From positions 1 to 39,912 of the forward strand of contig JBBECF010000047.1 in NCBI GenBank assembly GCA_040881945.1: DNA of 39,912 nt, written 5' to 3'. Shown here piece by piece: positions 16,184 through 25,958 of this stretch. The stretch's first letter is position 1. Each line of letters opens with the position of its first letter. The notes under the pieces were generated by a model. That model did no database searches, was not told the DNA's origin, and saw only the letters and a program-made list of their open reading frames with translations. This DNA is from JBBECF01 sp040881945. Lineage in GTDB: Bacteria > Pseudomonadota > Alphaproteobacteria > Dongiales > Dongiaceae. A program made the translations under genes and the position numbers.

Positions 16184-16846
16184 CTACAAAAGCTGGAGGG
16201 ACGTGGGGCCCTCAAGTCCATATGCTTCGCTGATACCAGCGATGAAGGCAGCTTGACCGCCGTAGCTCGGATGACGAACGCAAATCGCGGCGTATCCCAT
16301 GCGTAGCAGCGCGCGATGCGCATCGTTCCCGAGCGCAATCACACGCTGAGGTCTAAACCATGCCAGGAGCGTCGCGAGCACATCCTCTACTAGCCGCGCC
16401 TCGCGCGCGCTATGGCAGCGATTGGTCATCGGGTCGCCGGGCTCGTAGGGGTGAAACGGGAAAGCGTTCCAGAGGAACGGTGGTGCCGGCAAGAGACGGA
16501 TCATCTTCCATATCTCATGTGCCGTCCGCTCCGCTACCGGTGCTGTCGCAGTAGCGCGTTCAACCATAACGTCGCCAAATGCCTTACCGAGGACGGCTAA
16601 GTGGGGCTCGTCGGTCAATGCGAGGCCTGTACGCCGCCCGCCACGGTACCCAAGGTCACGCCCAAACCAAATACTTTCCGTCCCAAGCGCGTAGGCAGCG
16701 TCTAACAGGCGAACGAGATTACGGCGCCGAATGGCCGGCGCGTCAGGGCGATCATGGTCCGGACAGCAGTCGGCATACGGATTAAACACGTTCTCGAAGC
16801 TCAGGGCCGCGAGACAGTTGACGAAGGCTTGGGCGCGGCGGCTCAT
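16184..16846 (-). CDS. Uracil-DNA-glycosylase-like protein
   Basis: A 220-residue member of the UDG superfamily by motif order. Motif 1 is WFGRDLGYRGGRRTGLALTD at about 60-79, a central motif is LWNAFPFHPYEPGDP at 125-139, the beta-strand IALGNDA is at 170-176, and the C-terminal RHPSYGGQ (191-198) occupies the place of the HPS leucine-loop motif. Such enzymes cut uracil or altered bases from DNA; the substrate here is not known. The start overlaps the stop of the MazG-like gene by ATGA, so the two are translationally coupled. It converges on the TS-like gene with 13 bp between stops. Confidence 0.8.
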   Translation of the reverse strand: MSRRAQAFVNCLAALSFENVFNPYADCCPDHDRPDAPAIRRRNLVRLLDAAYALGTESIWFGRDLGYRGGRRTGLALTDEPHLAVLGKAFGDVMVERATATAPVAERTAHEIWKMIRLLPAPPFLWNAFPFHPYEPGDPMTNRCHSAREARLVEDVLATLLAWFRPQRVIALGNDAHRALLRMGYAAICVRHPSYGGQAAFIAGISEAYGLEGPTSLQLL

Positions 16847-18060
16847 TGCGGTGGCCGAAACTCGATGCTGTGGTTGATGAGGTCGGCAGTCACAGTGCCA
16901 CCGCGATGTTCAGGTTTCTTGATTTCCCGAAAAATGCGAAAGCCTTCAAGGATCGCCCTCTCCCATTGCCAGAGTGGGCGATCTTCAACTTCGCAACCCT
17001 TTACCAGTTCCCGCACGGCCTTAAGTAGCGAAAAATCGAGCGAAGTGACGGTCCGGAAATCGTGGTTGCGGACGCCGTGATTAAAAATCCAGGTGGCGAT
17101 CCCCTCCTCGGTGAGAATCGCGCGTGCGCCATCTTGATTCTCATCGATCTCCGGCTTGCTCTTCCGCTTTACCTTGAATAACGCGCGCAAGACGGGCGAC
17201 CATCCGAGAATTGCGGCATAGGCGAGATGGAACACGTCATGAAACCGATAGTCGTCGCTCGGAATCCGATTGTCAGTTAGGCGGTCGCCAATATTGATGC
17301 CGTTGCACTGCTGTAACACGTAGGTGCGGCCGTCATCTGTTTGCTTTTCCTTAAAGCGCATTTCGATACGGCGCGGTAGCTGCTCGTCTGGATCGAACCC
17401 CTCATCGTAAAGTTGCGGCCATATGCGTTCCGGCGGCCATCGACCGAACGTCTTCTCAATGTTGCGGCGAGCTGCTTCATTGAGGCTGACCGCGGCAGCG
17501 TCGGCGGCGGCCAAAATGACACGAAACAGCTCGACGATGTCGGCGGCAAAAGCATCGCCGTTGGTATCGAGAGCCCCTGCCGCGTAGTGATCGAGTAGCA
17601 GTCCGACTTTGCCCGCTAGTGCCAACAATCGGCGCTCAACAAGCTCAGAGGCGATCGGGCCAGTCAGTTCGATCTGAGGTTCTTGCAGATCAACAAAGCC
17701 ACGCCGCGTGGCTTGGCCGCGATAATCCCAGTCGCCCAGTTTGGCCGGCACCCTTTCGGCGATGGTAGAAAGCGCCAGTCCGACGCGTTGCGCCGCATTC
17801 GCGAAGTACCAGAGCACATCGCCCAATTCTTCGATTACGGAATCATGGTAGGCGATATATGAGTCCTCATCGCGCTGCTTCTTTTTCAACTCGCTCAACA
17901 AGCTGCCGGCTTCCCCAAATAGGCCAAGCATGACGAAGCCGAGGCCTTCAACGCCGGGACGCTTCCGGTCGGTCTTGGTCGTCCCCTGCTGATACTCATC
18001 AAGGCCAATCAGCGAGTTGTGATCTGCGAACTTCGAACGCTGTGGCCGCAGCCGGCTTGC
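16843..18060 (-). CDS. MazG-like nucleoside triphosphate pyrophosphohydrolase with C-terminal MazG_C-type domain
   Basis: The MazG fold is seen in LGLFGEAGSLLSELKKKQRD and VIEELGDVLWYFANAAQRVGL, which together give most of the acidic metal-binding set; the second Glu of the usual GEAGE is Ser, as far as I recall a trait of this subfamily. The second half (RFHDVFHLAYAAILGWSPVL, then EGIATWIFNHGVRNHDFRT) matches the MazG C-terminal domain type. MazG enzymes hydrolyse (d)NTPs to monophosphates. No ATG, GTG or TTG lies in frame before the conserved LDEYQ region, so the only visible start is the glmM ATG at 18117, giving a 424-residue product whose first 19 residues are GlmM. It overlaps the UDG-like gene by 4 bp. 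Confidence 0.82.
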   Translation of the reverse strand, partial: ASRLRPQRSKFADHNSLIGLDEYQQGTTKTDRKRPGVEGLGFVMLGLFGEAGSLLSELKKKQRDEDSYIAYHDSVIEELGDVLWYFANAAQRVGLALSTIAERVPAKLGDWDYRGQATRRGFVDLQEPQIELTGPIASELVERRLLALAGKVGLLLDHYAAGALDTNGDAFAADIVELFRVILAAADAAAVSLNEAARRNIEKTFGRWPPERIWPQLYDEGFDPDEQLPRRIEMRFKEKQTDDGRTYVLQQCNGINIGDRLTDNRIPSDDYRFHDVFHLAYAAILGWSPVLRALFKVKRKSKPEIDENQDGARAILTEEGIATWIFNHGVRNHDFRTVTSLDFSLLKAVRELVKGCEVEDRPLWQWERAILEGFRIFREIKKPEHRGGTVTADLINHSIEFRPPQ

Positions 18061-18064
18061 CGGC
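18051..18064. repeat. Palindrome at the glmM/island junction
   Basis: GCCGGC-TT-GCCGGC straddles the point where glmM sequence ends (codon 19 is 18061-18063). It could be part of a recombination site, or chance in a G+C-rich context. Confidence 0.4.
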
Positions 18065-18117
18065 TCGAGGTTGGCGGTGCCGCGGATACCGTCGGTCCCG
18101 AAGAGCTTGCGTGTCAT
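18061..18117 (-). pseudogene. glmM: First 19 codons of glmM, cut off at the island junction
   Basis: The peptide MTRKLFGTDGIRGTANLEP is the conserved GlmM N-terminus, directly downstream of folP as in most proteobacteria. After codon 19 the frame passes without a break into the MazG-like protein. The rest of glmM is at 10877-12004. Either the island interrupts glmM, or this is a duplicated 5' end left by site-specific integration and an intact gene is completed inside the N gap. Confidence 0.9.
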
Positions 18118-18126
18118 GTCCGACAG

Positions 18127-18155
18127 GTTATACCGGGCGCGGGCCGAAGTAACCA
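18127..18155 (-). promoter_or_regulatory. Possible promoter of glmM, now driving the MazG-like fusion
   Basis: On the minus strand TATAAC (18127-18132) is a good -10, with a poor TGGTTA (18150-18155) 17 bp upstream. Only 9 bp separate the -10 from the ATG, so transcripts from it would be leaderless. Read-through from folP is the alternative. Confidence 0.35.
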
Positions 18156-18182
18156 GGCGATCCCGCGTTCATTCACAGCCTC

Positions 18183-19340
18183 TCAGCCGCGCCCGCCGGC
18201 GGCCACCGCCTGCCACACGGCGCGTGCCTGGGCGGTCGCGGCGACGTCGTGGACGCGCAGGATGTGGACGCCCTGGTCGAGGCCGGCGAGGCCGGCGGCG
18301 AGGGAGCCGGCGAGGCGCTCCTTGGCCGGTTCGCCGCGGCTCAGCTTCGCGATGAATCCCTTGCGCGAGACGCCGAGCAGGAGCGGGCAGCCCAGCCCGT
18401 GATAGAGCGTCAGGCCGGCCATGACGTCGATGTTGTGGTCGTGCGTCTTGCCGAAGCCGATGCCGGGATCGACGGCGACGCGCTCGGGCACGATGCCGAC
18501 GGCGCGGCAGGCCGTGACGCGCGCCGCCAGGTAGTCGTAGATGTCGAGGGCCACGTCGGCGTAACGCGGGTCGGCCTGCATGGTCAGCGGGTCGCCCCGC
18601 ATGTGCATGAGGACGACCGCGGCGCCGCTCCGCGCCGCCGTCGCCAGGCTGTCGGGCGCGCCGGTGAGGGCGCTCACGTCGTTGATGATCCGGGCGCCGG
18701 CCGCGACCGCCGCCGCCATCACCGCCGGGTGCCGGCTGTCGATCGAGACGACGGCGCCGCTTCCCGCGAGCACGCGCACCACGGGAAGGACGCGGGCCAG
18801 CTCTTCCTCGACCCCGACCGGCGTCGCGCCGGGGCGCGTCGATTCGCCGCCGATGTCGAGGATGTCCGCGCCTTCTGCCACCAGCCGCCGCCCGGCCTCG
18901 ACCGCCGCGCCCGGATCGGCGAAGTCGCCGCCGTCCGAGAAGCTGTCGGGCGTGACGTTGATCACCCCCATGATCAGCGGCCGGTCGAGCGACAGCCCGG
19001 CGAAATCGGGGCGCGGCGCGGTCAGCCGCGCCAACCGCTCGTCGACCGCCGCGACCGCCGCCGCGCCGCGCCGCCGGGCCCAGGCGCGCAGTCCCCGCAG
19101 ATCGTGCAAGGTCGCGGCAACGTCGCCGCCGTGCCGCCACAACAGCTCGCAGGCGGCGAAGGCGACCGGGCCGCCGGCGAGCGGCGCGGCCACGCCCGCG
19201 GCGCAGGCGCGCGCGGCGGCGCGGCCGCCGATCAGCCCCGTCGGTCGCAGATAGAAGGATTGGCTTGGGTCGTCGGGATCGAAGCGGCGCGACGAGGCGC
19301 CGCGCCGCCGCGTCGTCCCGGGGCCGCCGCCCAGCGCCAT
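18183..19340 (-). CDS. folP: Dihydropteroate synthase
   Basis: Condenses p-aminobenzoate with 6-hydroxymethyl-dihydropterin pyrophosphate in folate synthesis. The TIM-barrel motifs are in order: PLIMGVINVTPDSFSDGG, DILDIGGESTRPGATPV, GARIINDVSALTG, VAVDPGIGFGKTHDHN and LLLGVSRKGFIAKL. From ATG 19338-19340 the product is 385 residues, longer than the usual 280 because of about 120 extra N-terminal residues, a trait of several alphaproteobacterial DHPS proteins. It begins 11 bp after the ftsH stop and precedes the glmM 5' end, the standard ftsH-folP-glmM order. Confidence 0.95.
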   Translation of the reverse strand: MALGGGPGTTRRRGASSRRFDPDDPSQSFYLRPTGLIGGRAAARACAAGVAAPLAGGPVAFAACELLWRHGGDVAATLHDLRGLRAWARRRGAAAVAAVDERLARLTAPRPDFAGLSLDRPLIMGVINVTPDSFSDGGDFADPGAAVEAGRRLVAEGADILDIGGESTRPGATPVGVEEELARVLPVVRVLAGSGAVVSIDSRHPAVMAAAVAAGARIINDVSALTGAPDSLATAARSGAAVVLMHMRGDPLTMQADPRYADVALDIYDYLAARVTACRAVGIVPERVAVDPGIGFGKTHDHNIDVMAGLTLYHGLGCPLLLGVSRKGFIAKLSRGEPAKERLAGSLAAGLAGLDQGVHILRVHDVAATAQARAVWQAVAAGGRG

Positions 19341-19351
19341 GGCCGCGGCGA

Positions 19352-21286
<1,935 letters not shown>

Positions 21287-21356
21287 GGATGCTTCTCTTT
21301 CGCTGACGCCACGCCTGTCGCGCGGCCCCGATCCCCCGACACGGAGCCTCTCACCC

Positions 21357-21384
21357 TAAATAGTGTGCCCACCGTTTTAAGCAA
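21357..21384 (-). promoter_or_regulatory. Possible ftsH promoter
   Basis: Minus-strand TTGCTT (21379-21384) and TATTTA (21357-21362), 16 bp apart, overlap the end of tilS. A local A+T-rich patch supports it. A heat-shock type promoter, expected for ftsH in many bacteria, was not convincing. Confidence 0.35.
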
Positions 21385-22663
21385 CTGTAAAGCGGGCGCC
21401 GGCCAACGGATGGCGCGGCCGATAGACGACCGCGACGGCTTCGACGGCCGCCGCGGCGCCCGGTCGGCGATAGCCGAGATGCGGCACCGAGAGCACGCCG
21501 GCGCGGTCCCACAGGGCCGGCAGGCTGGGGCGCGCCGCCGGCGGGATCGGGCTTGCGCGGAGGCCGGGCGCCGCCGCCACCACCGCGGCCCAACCCTCGG
21601 CGCCGAGGCGCCGCAGCACGACGCGGCCGCCGTCGCCGGACCGGCGCAGGCGCACGTCGAACCGGCCGTCCCAGTGCACCCGGTCGCCGGGGCGCACCCG
21701 CGCCTCCGCCGCCGCCTGCGCCGCCTCGCGACAGACGAGGATTCGGCCGCCATGGGCCAGGATGCGGCAGCCGGCGAGCGTGCGCGGCGACAACGCGGCG
21801 GCGCCGACCACGGCCGCGTGCAGCCGCTCCAGGCGCTGCAGCCGCGGCGTGTAGGCGCCGCCGCCGACGGTCATGACGCAGCGCGCCAGCGCGCGCAGCG
21901 ACACCTCGCGCGGGGCGGCGGCGAAGGCTCGCGGGTCGAGGCGCAGGTAGCCGGCCGGACACAGCTCGGCGCCGGCGCCCAACAGCCCGGCCACCGCGTC
22001 GTCGAGGGCGGCGCGGGCGCGGCCGAGATGGCGCGAAGCGGCGGCCAGCCGCCCGGCGTCCATGCCCTCGCGCGCCAACAGCGGCAGGAGGCGGCGCAGG
22101 CGCACGCGCGAAAAGGCCGTGTCGGTGTTGCTGGGGTCCTCGATCCAGTCCTGGCCGCGCGCCGTCAGGGTGGCGCGCAGCCGCTCGCGCCCGACCGCGA
22201 GCAGCGGCCGCACCACGCGCACCGACGCGAGCTCGACGACCGCGGCCATCGCCGCCAGCCCGTCGAGGCCGCTGCCGCGGGCCAGGCGTTGCAGCAGCGT
22301 CTCGGCCTGATCCTCGCGGTGATGGGCGACGGCGAGATGAAGGACGCCGTGGCGGCGGCACCACCGCGCCAGCAGCTCGTAGCGGGCGGCCCGCGCCGCC
22401 GCCTGCACGTCGCCCGCCGGCCGCGGACCGCGGCGGCGCAACACATGATGCGCGATCCCGCGCGCGGCCAGCCAGCGCCCCACCTGGCGGGCTTCGGCGG
22501 CGGCTTCGCGGCGCAGGCCGTGGTCGACGGTCAGGGCGACGATCGCGCCGCCCTTGCCGCGCGCCCATTCCTGCGCCAGCAGCGCCAAAGCCAAGCTGTC
22601 GGCGCCGCCGGAGACCGCCACGGCGACAAGCGGGGCCGTCTCGAACGGCCCGACCGAGGTCAT
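21377..22663 (-). CDS. tilS: tRNA(Ile)-lysidine synthase
   Basis: Attaches lysine to C34 of the CAU-anticodon isoleucine tRNA, so that AUA is read as isoleucine. The N-type ATP pyrophosphatase P-loop AVAVSGGADSLALALLA is at about residues 15-31, followed by TVDHGLRREAAAEARQV and HHREDQAETLLQRLARGSG. The product is 428 residues from ATG 22661-22663. A longer frame from a GTG at 22792 overlaps the cpoB stop but runs through a palindromic element (22697-22743) and lacks family similarity, so the shorter start is preferred. The C-terminal domain is present. Confidence 0.93.
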   Translation of the reverse strand: MTSVGPFETAPLVAVAVSGGADSLALALLAQEWARGKGGAIVALTVDHGLRREAAAEARQVGRWLAARGIAHHVLRRRGPRPAGDVQAAARAARYELLARWCRRHGVLHLAVAHHREDQAETLLQRLARGSGLDGLAAMAAVVELASVRVVRPLLAVGRERLRATLTARGQDWIEDPSNTDTAFSRVRLRRLLPLLAREGMDAGRLAAASRHLGRARAALDDAVAGLLGAGAELCPAGYLRLDPRAFAAAPREVSLRALARCVMTVGGGAYTPRLQRLERLHAAVVGAAALSPRTLAGCRILAHGGRILVCREAAQAAAEARVRPGDRVHWDGRFDVRLRRSGDGGRVVLRRLGAEGWAAVVAAAPGLRASPIPPAARPSLPALWDRAGVLSVPHLGYRRPGAAAAVEAVAVVYRPRHPLAGARFTVA

Positions 22664-22696
22664 CGATAGATCGAATTCCGCGGCCGCGATCGGTGC

Positions 22697-22743
22697 ACCT
22701 GCCTTCGCCGAAGCGAAGCCGCTTCGGCTTCGCGCAGGCAGGT
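22697..22743. repeat. Nested palindromic element upstream of tilS
   Basis: Outer arms ACCTGCC (22697-22703) and GGCAGGT (22737-22743) enclose inner arms GCCGAAGC (22707-22714) and GCTTCGGC (22721-22728) with a 6-nt loop. It sits in the cpoB-tilS spacer in an open frame with tilS. It may be a dispersed repeat, an attenuating hairpin or a terminator of the tol-pal transcript. Confidence 0.6.
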
Positions 22744-22784
22744 CGGTGACTTGGGAGCGGCCGGACGGCGGCACCCCGGCCCGA

Positions 22785-23768
22785 TCAGGCACAGCCGGCC
22801 CGTTCGCGTTCGCGCGCGGCGCGCTCCTTGACGTTGGCCGGCGCGTCGGGGAACTTCGTGCCGAGTTCGACGAAGGCCGCGCAGGCGTCGGCCTTCTGGC
22901 CCAATTCGGTCAGCGACATGCCCAGCTTGAGCAGGTTGTCGGCCGCCTTTTGCCCAGCGGGATATCGCTTATAGCCGTCGGCGAAGGCGACCGCGGCCTG
23001 GGCGTAATCGCCCCGGACATAGTACGTCTCGCCGAGCCAGTACTGGGCGTTGCCGGCGAGCGCGTGGTCCGGGTGCTGTTCGATGAAGGCGCGCAGCGCC
23101 GCCTCCGCCTCGCCGTAGTTGGCCTGACGCAGCAGGCCGAAGGCATTCTGGTACTGCGCCTCGGGCGTTACCCCGGACAGGGCGCCAGGGGTTGCCGCCT
23201 GCTGCTGGTCCAGGGGCTGCGGCGCGGCGGCGGTGGTGACGGGCGCCGCCCCCTGCCCCGCGATTTGCGACTGCGTAAGCTGGCCAAGAACCTGGTCGCC
23301 GCCGGGCGGCGGCGGTTGCGCCGGCTCCGGCGCGGCCGCTCCCGGCGCGAGCGGCGGGGCCGCGGCGGCGAGCGGCGCTCCGCCGCCCTCTTCGAGAGCA
23401 CGCAGGCGGAAATCGACGTCGGCAATCAGCTTGTCGAGCCGCTCGGACAGCTGAGCCGTGCGGAACGTGACTTCCTCGATCTGGCCGGTGAGGCCGCGCA
23501 GCTCGGTGTCGATCTGCTCCAGGCGCACCTCCTGGTTGGCATCGAGGGTCGTTCCCGCCGCCTTTTCGCCGCCGCCGGCTGCGCCGTCGCCGTAAACGTT
23601 GCGCTGCAGGTCGGTCAATTCCTGCTGCAGCCGATCCACCCGGTCGGCCAGGAGCTGCACGTAATTGTCCTGGGCCGCGGCGACGAACGGCGCCAGCCCC
23701 AACAGCAACGCCATCCCCACCGCACAGCGGTGGAGAGACGCGTTCAAACCTCGGCCGCGCGTCGCCAT
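22785..23768 (-). CDS. cpoB: Cell division coordinator CpoB / Tol-Pal system protein YbgF
   Basis: Periplasmic partner of TolA that coordinates outer-membrane constriction with peptidoglycan synthesis. 327 residues from ATG 23766-23768. There is a signal peptide (GMALLLGLAPFVAAAQ, residues about 18-33), an N-terminal coiled coil (YVQLLADRVDRLQQELTDLQ and later EVRLEQIDTELRGL), a Pro/Ala/Gln-rich linker, and C-terminal TPR repeats (AQYQNAFGLLRQANYGEAEA, AQYWLGETYYVRGDYAQAAV, NLLKLGMSLTELGQ). It follows pal, the standard position. Confidence 0.94.
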   Translation of the reverse strand: MATRGRGLNASLHRCAVGMALLLGLAPFVAAAQDNYVQLLADRVDRLQQELTDLQRNVYGDGAAGGGEKAAGTTLDANQEVRLEQIDTELRGLTGQIEEVTFRTAQLSERLDKLIADVDFRLRALEEGGGAPLAAAAPPLAPGAAAPEPAQPPPPGGDQVLGQLTQSQIAGQGAAPVTTAAAPQPLDQQQAATPGALSGVTPEAQYQNAFGLLRQANYGEAEAALRAFIEQHPDHALAGNAQYWLGETYYVRGDYAQAAVAFADGYKRYPAGQKAADNLLKLGMSLTELGQKADACAAFVELGTKFPDAPANVKERAARERERAGCA

Positions 23769-23876
23769 CGGAAATGCCCTGGTCCGTGCCGGTTCGTTGC
23801 GGCGCAGGATGCGCGCGAATTCAGGCCAAATCAGGGCGCCGCGAAGCGCCGCCGCCGATCCGGCCGAGCAGACCGC

Positions 23877-23912
23877 GGGCACCTGCCGCGGCAGGCGCCC
23901 GCGCAGGTGCCC
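23877..23912. terminator. Hairpin between pal and cpoB
   Basis: GGGCACCTGC (23877-23886) pairs perfectly with GCAGGTGCCC (23903-23912) around a 16-nt, itself palindromic, loop. There is no U-run. In the 171-bp pal-cpoB spacer it could set the relative level of cpoB by attenuation or mRNA protection. Confidence 0.45.
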
Positions 23913-23939
23913 TTGTCTTCGTGCAAACGACGAGAGCGG

Positions 23940-24449
23940 TTAGTTCACGACCGTTACGGCCCGGCGGTTCTGCGCCCAGGCGGTCTCGTCCGAGCCGACC
24001 ATTGCCGGCCGTTCCTTGCCGTAGCTGATGACCCGGACGCGGTTCGCATCGACGCCCAGCGCAATCAGATAGTTGCGCGCCGAATCGGCGCGCCGCTCGC
24101 CGAGCGCAAGGTTGTATTCGCGCGTGCCGCGCTCGTCGGCGTGGCCCTCGACGGTCACGGTCACCTGCGGGAAGTTCCGCAACCAAGCGGCCTGTTTCTC
24201 GAGCTGGGCGCGGGCCTCCGGCTTGAGCTCGTAGCGGTCGTAATCGAAGAAGACGCGGTCGCCGACGTTGACGACCAGGTCCTCCTGCGATCCCGGAGCC
24301 GCAGCCGAGGCCACCGCGGCGGTCTGGGTGCCGGACGCTTGTCCGGTCCCGCTGGTGTCGGCGGCCGATTCCGGCTTCGATGTGCAGGCGGCCAGCAGGA
24401 GCACCGCAGCGAAGACCGTCGCAAGATTTGACGCAAACTTAACGTGCAT
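23940..24449 (-). CDS. pal: Peptidoglycan-associated lipoprotein Pal
   Basis: Outer-membrane lipoprotein that binds peptidoglycan and TolB. 169 residues with a lipobox LLAAC (Cys at residue 22) after a short signal. The C-terminal OmpA-like domain has RVFFDYDRYELKPEARAQLE, VTVEGHADERGTREYNLALG and ERRADSARNYLIALGV, with the peptidoglycan-binding Asp and Arg positions present (ISYGKERP, WAQNRRAVTV). The length is standard. It lies between tolB and cpoB. Confidence 0.97.
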   Translation of the reverse strand: MHVKFASNLATVFAAVLLLAACTSKPESAADTSGTGQASGTQTAAVASAAAPGSQEDLVVNVGDRVFFDYDRYELKPEARAQLEKQAAWLRNFPQVTVTVEGHADERGTREYNLALGERRADSARNYLIALGVDANRVRVISYGKERPAMVGSDETAWAQNRRAVTVVN

Positions 24450-24596
24450 CGTGGAACCTCTTAAGCCCTATCCCCGAAGGAAGGCAAAAACCGGAAAAAG
24501 CCGGACCCCGCGAAAAGGCATTGGCGCCGGCACACTTAAGCCTTCCCCCGTGCGGGGCCAGCCGCCCTTTGGCGGCCGCAAGATACACACTGTGCG

Positions 24597-25958
24597 TCAG
24601 GGAATCAAGGGCGACCATGCCGGGTCCGAGGCGTCGAGCGGCGTCACGAGCTCTCGTTCGTTATATCCAGTCAGGTCGATCGTGTAGATCCGGGTGGTCG
24701 AACCGCGGCCCTGCGCATCGCCTTGGGTCTGGCGGAAAAACGACAGGACGCGGCCGTTCGGCGCCCAGGTCGGCCCCTCCACCAGATAGCCCTCGGTCAA
24801 CAGCCGCTCGCCGCTGCCATCGGGCCGCATGACCCCGATGAAGAACTTGCCTTCGGCGAGCCGCGTGAAGGCGATCAGGTCGCCGCGCGGCGACCACACC
24901 GGCGTGGCGTAGCGGCCCTTGCCGAAACTGATTCGCTGGACGTTGCTGCCGTCGGCGTTCATCGCATAGAGCTGCTGCGTGCCGCCGCGGTCCGAGTTGA
25001 AAACGGCGCGGCCGGCGTCGGGCGAATAGCTCGGCGAGGTGTCGATGGCCGGGTGGTTGGTCAACCGCGCCACCCGCCGGTCGCGCAGGTCCATCGTGTA
25101 GATTTCGGAATTGCCGCCGCTCGCCAGGCTCATGATCACCTTGTTGCCGTCGGGCGAGAAGCGGGGCGCGAACGTCATGCCGGGGAAATCGCCCAGCACC
25201 TCCTGCTGGCCGGTGTCGATGTTCAACAGGTAGACCCGGGGCCTGTCGTTCACGTAGGACAGGTAGGTGATCTCCTGCGTGCTCGGCGAGAACCGCGGCG
25301 TCAGCACCAGGTTGCCGCCGTCGGTCAGGAAGCGGTGGTTCTCGCCGTCCTGGTCCATGATCGCCAGGCGCTTCACGCGCCGGTCCGCCGGCCCCGATTC
25401 GGCGACATAGACGATCCGCGAATCGAAGTAGCCGTCTTCGCCGGTCATGCGCTTGTAGATCGCGTCGGCGACGATGTGCGCGACGCGCCGCCAGTTTTCC
25501 GGCGTCGTGTAATAGGCGAGCCCGGCCATCTGCTGTTCGCCGAACACGTCCCACAGCCGGAATTCGACGCGCAGCCGTCCGTCGGGTTGCAGCTCGACCG
25601 CGCCGCTGACCAGCGCCTGGGCGTTGATCACCCGCCAATCGCCGAAGCGCGGCTGCACACGCAATGAGTCGGGCGACTGGATGAAGGCGCGCTTGTCGAT
25701 CGGCTTGAACAGGCCGGACCGTTCCAGATCGGCCGCGACGACCTGGGCGACGTCCACGCCGACGCCGGCGTCGGTCGGCGTGGCGCCGTAATAGTCGACG
25801 ACGGCGATCGGCAGCGGCTGCAATTGGCCGCGCGTGATGTCGATGCGCAACCCCTCCTGGGCTCGCGCCGCCGGGGCCCCGCCGGCGATCCAGAGTCCCG
25901 CCAGCAACAGGCAGAGCGAGCCGATCGGGGCCGTCCGCAGCGCGCGCAGCATTGTCAT
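24597..25958 (-). CDS. tolB: Tol-Pal system beta-propeller protein TolB
   Basis: Periplasmic protein linking Pal to TolA. 453 residues with a signal peptide (LCLLLAGLWIAGGAPAARAQ), an N-terminal alpha/beta domain, then six WD-like beta-propeller repeats recognisable as FSPDGNKVIMSLASGGNSEI, YSPDAGRAVFNSDRGGTQQL, WSPRGDLIAFTRL and WAPNGRVLSFFRQ. The ATG at 25956-25958 overlaps the tolA stop as ATGA; an ATG at 25952 is also in frame. A 147-bp spacer separates it from pal. Confidence 0.97.
   Translation of the reverse strand: MTMLRALRTAPIGSLCLLLAGLWIAGGAPAARAQEGLRIDITRGQLQPLPIAVVDYYGATPTDAGVGVDVAQVVAADLERSGLFKPIDKRAFIQSPDSLRVQPRFGDWRVINAQALVSGAVELQPDGRLRVEFRLWDVFGEQQMAGLAYYTTPENWRRVAHIVADAIYKRMTGEDGYFDSRIVYVAESGPADRRVKRLAIMDQDGENHRFLTDGGNLVLTPRFSPSTQEITYLSYVNDRPRVYLLNIDTGQQEVLGDFPGMTFAPRFSPDGNKVIMSLASGGNSEIYTMDLRDRRVARLTNHPAIDTSPSYSPDAGRAVFNSDRGGTQQLYAMNADGSNVQRISFGKGRYATPVWSPRGDLIAFTRLAEGKFFIGVMRPDGSGERLLTEGYLVEGPTWAPNGRVLSFFRQTQGDAQGRGSTTRIYTIDLTGYNERELVTPLDASDPAWSPLIP

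Noticed and set aside
15625..16338. Minus-strand frame of 237 codons opposite the TS-like gene
   Set aside because: The plus-strand frames match TS motifs in order. The antisense frame has no recognisable feature and overlaps the UDG-like gene end.
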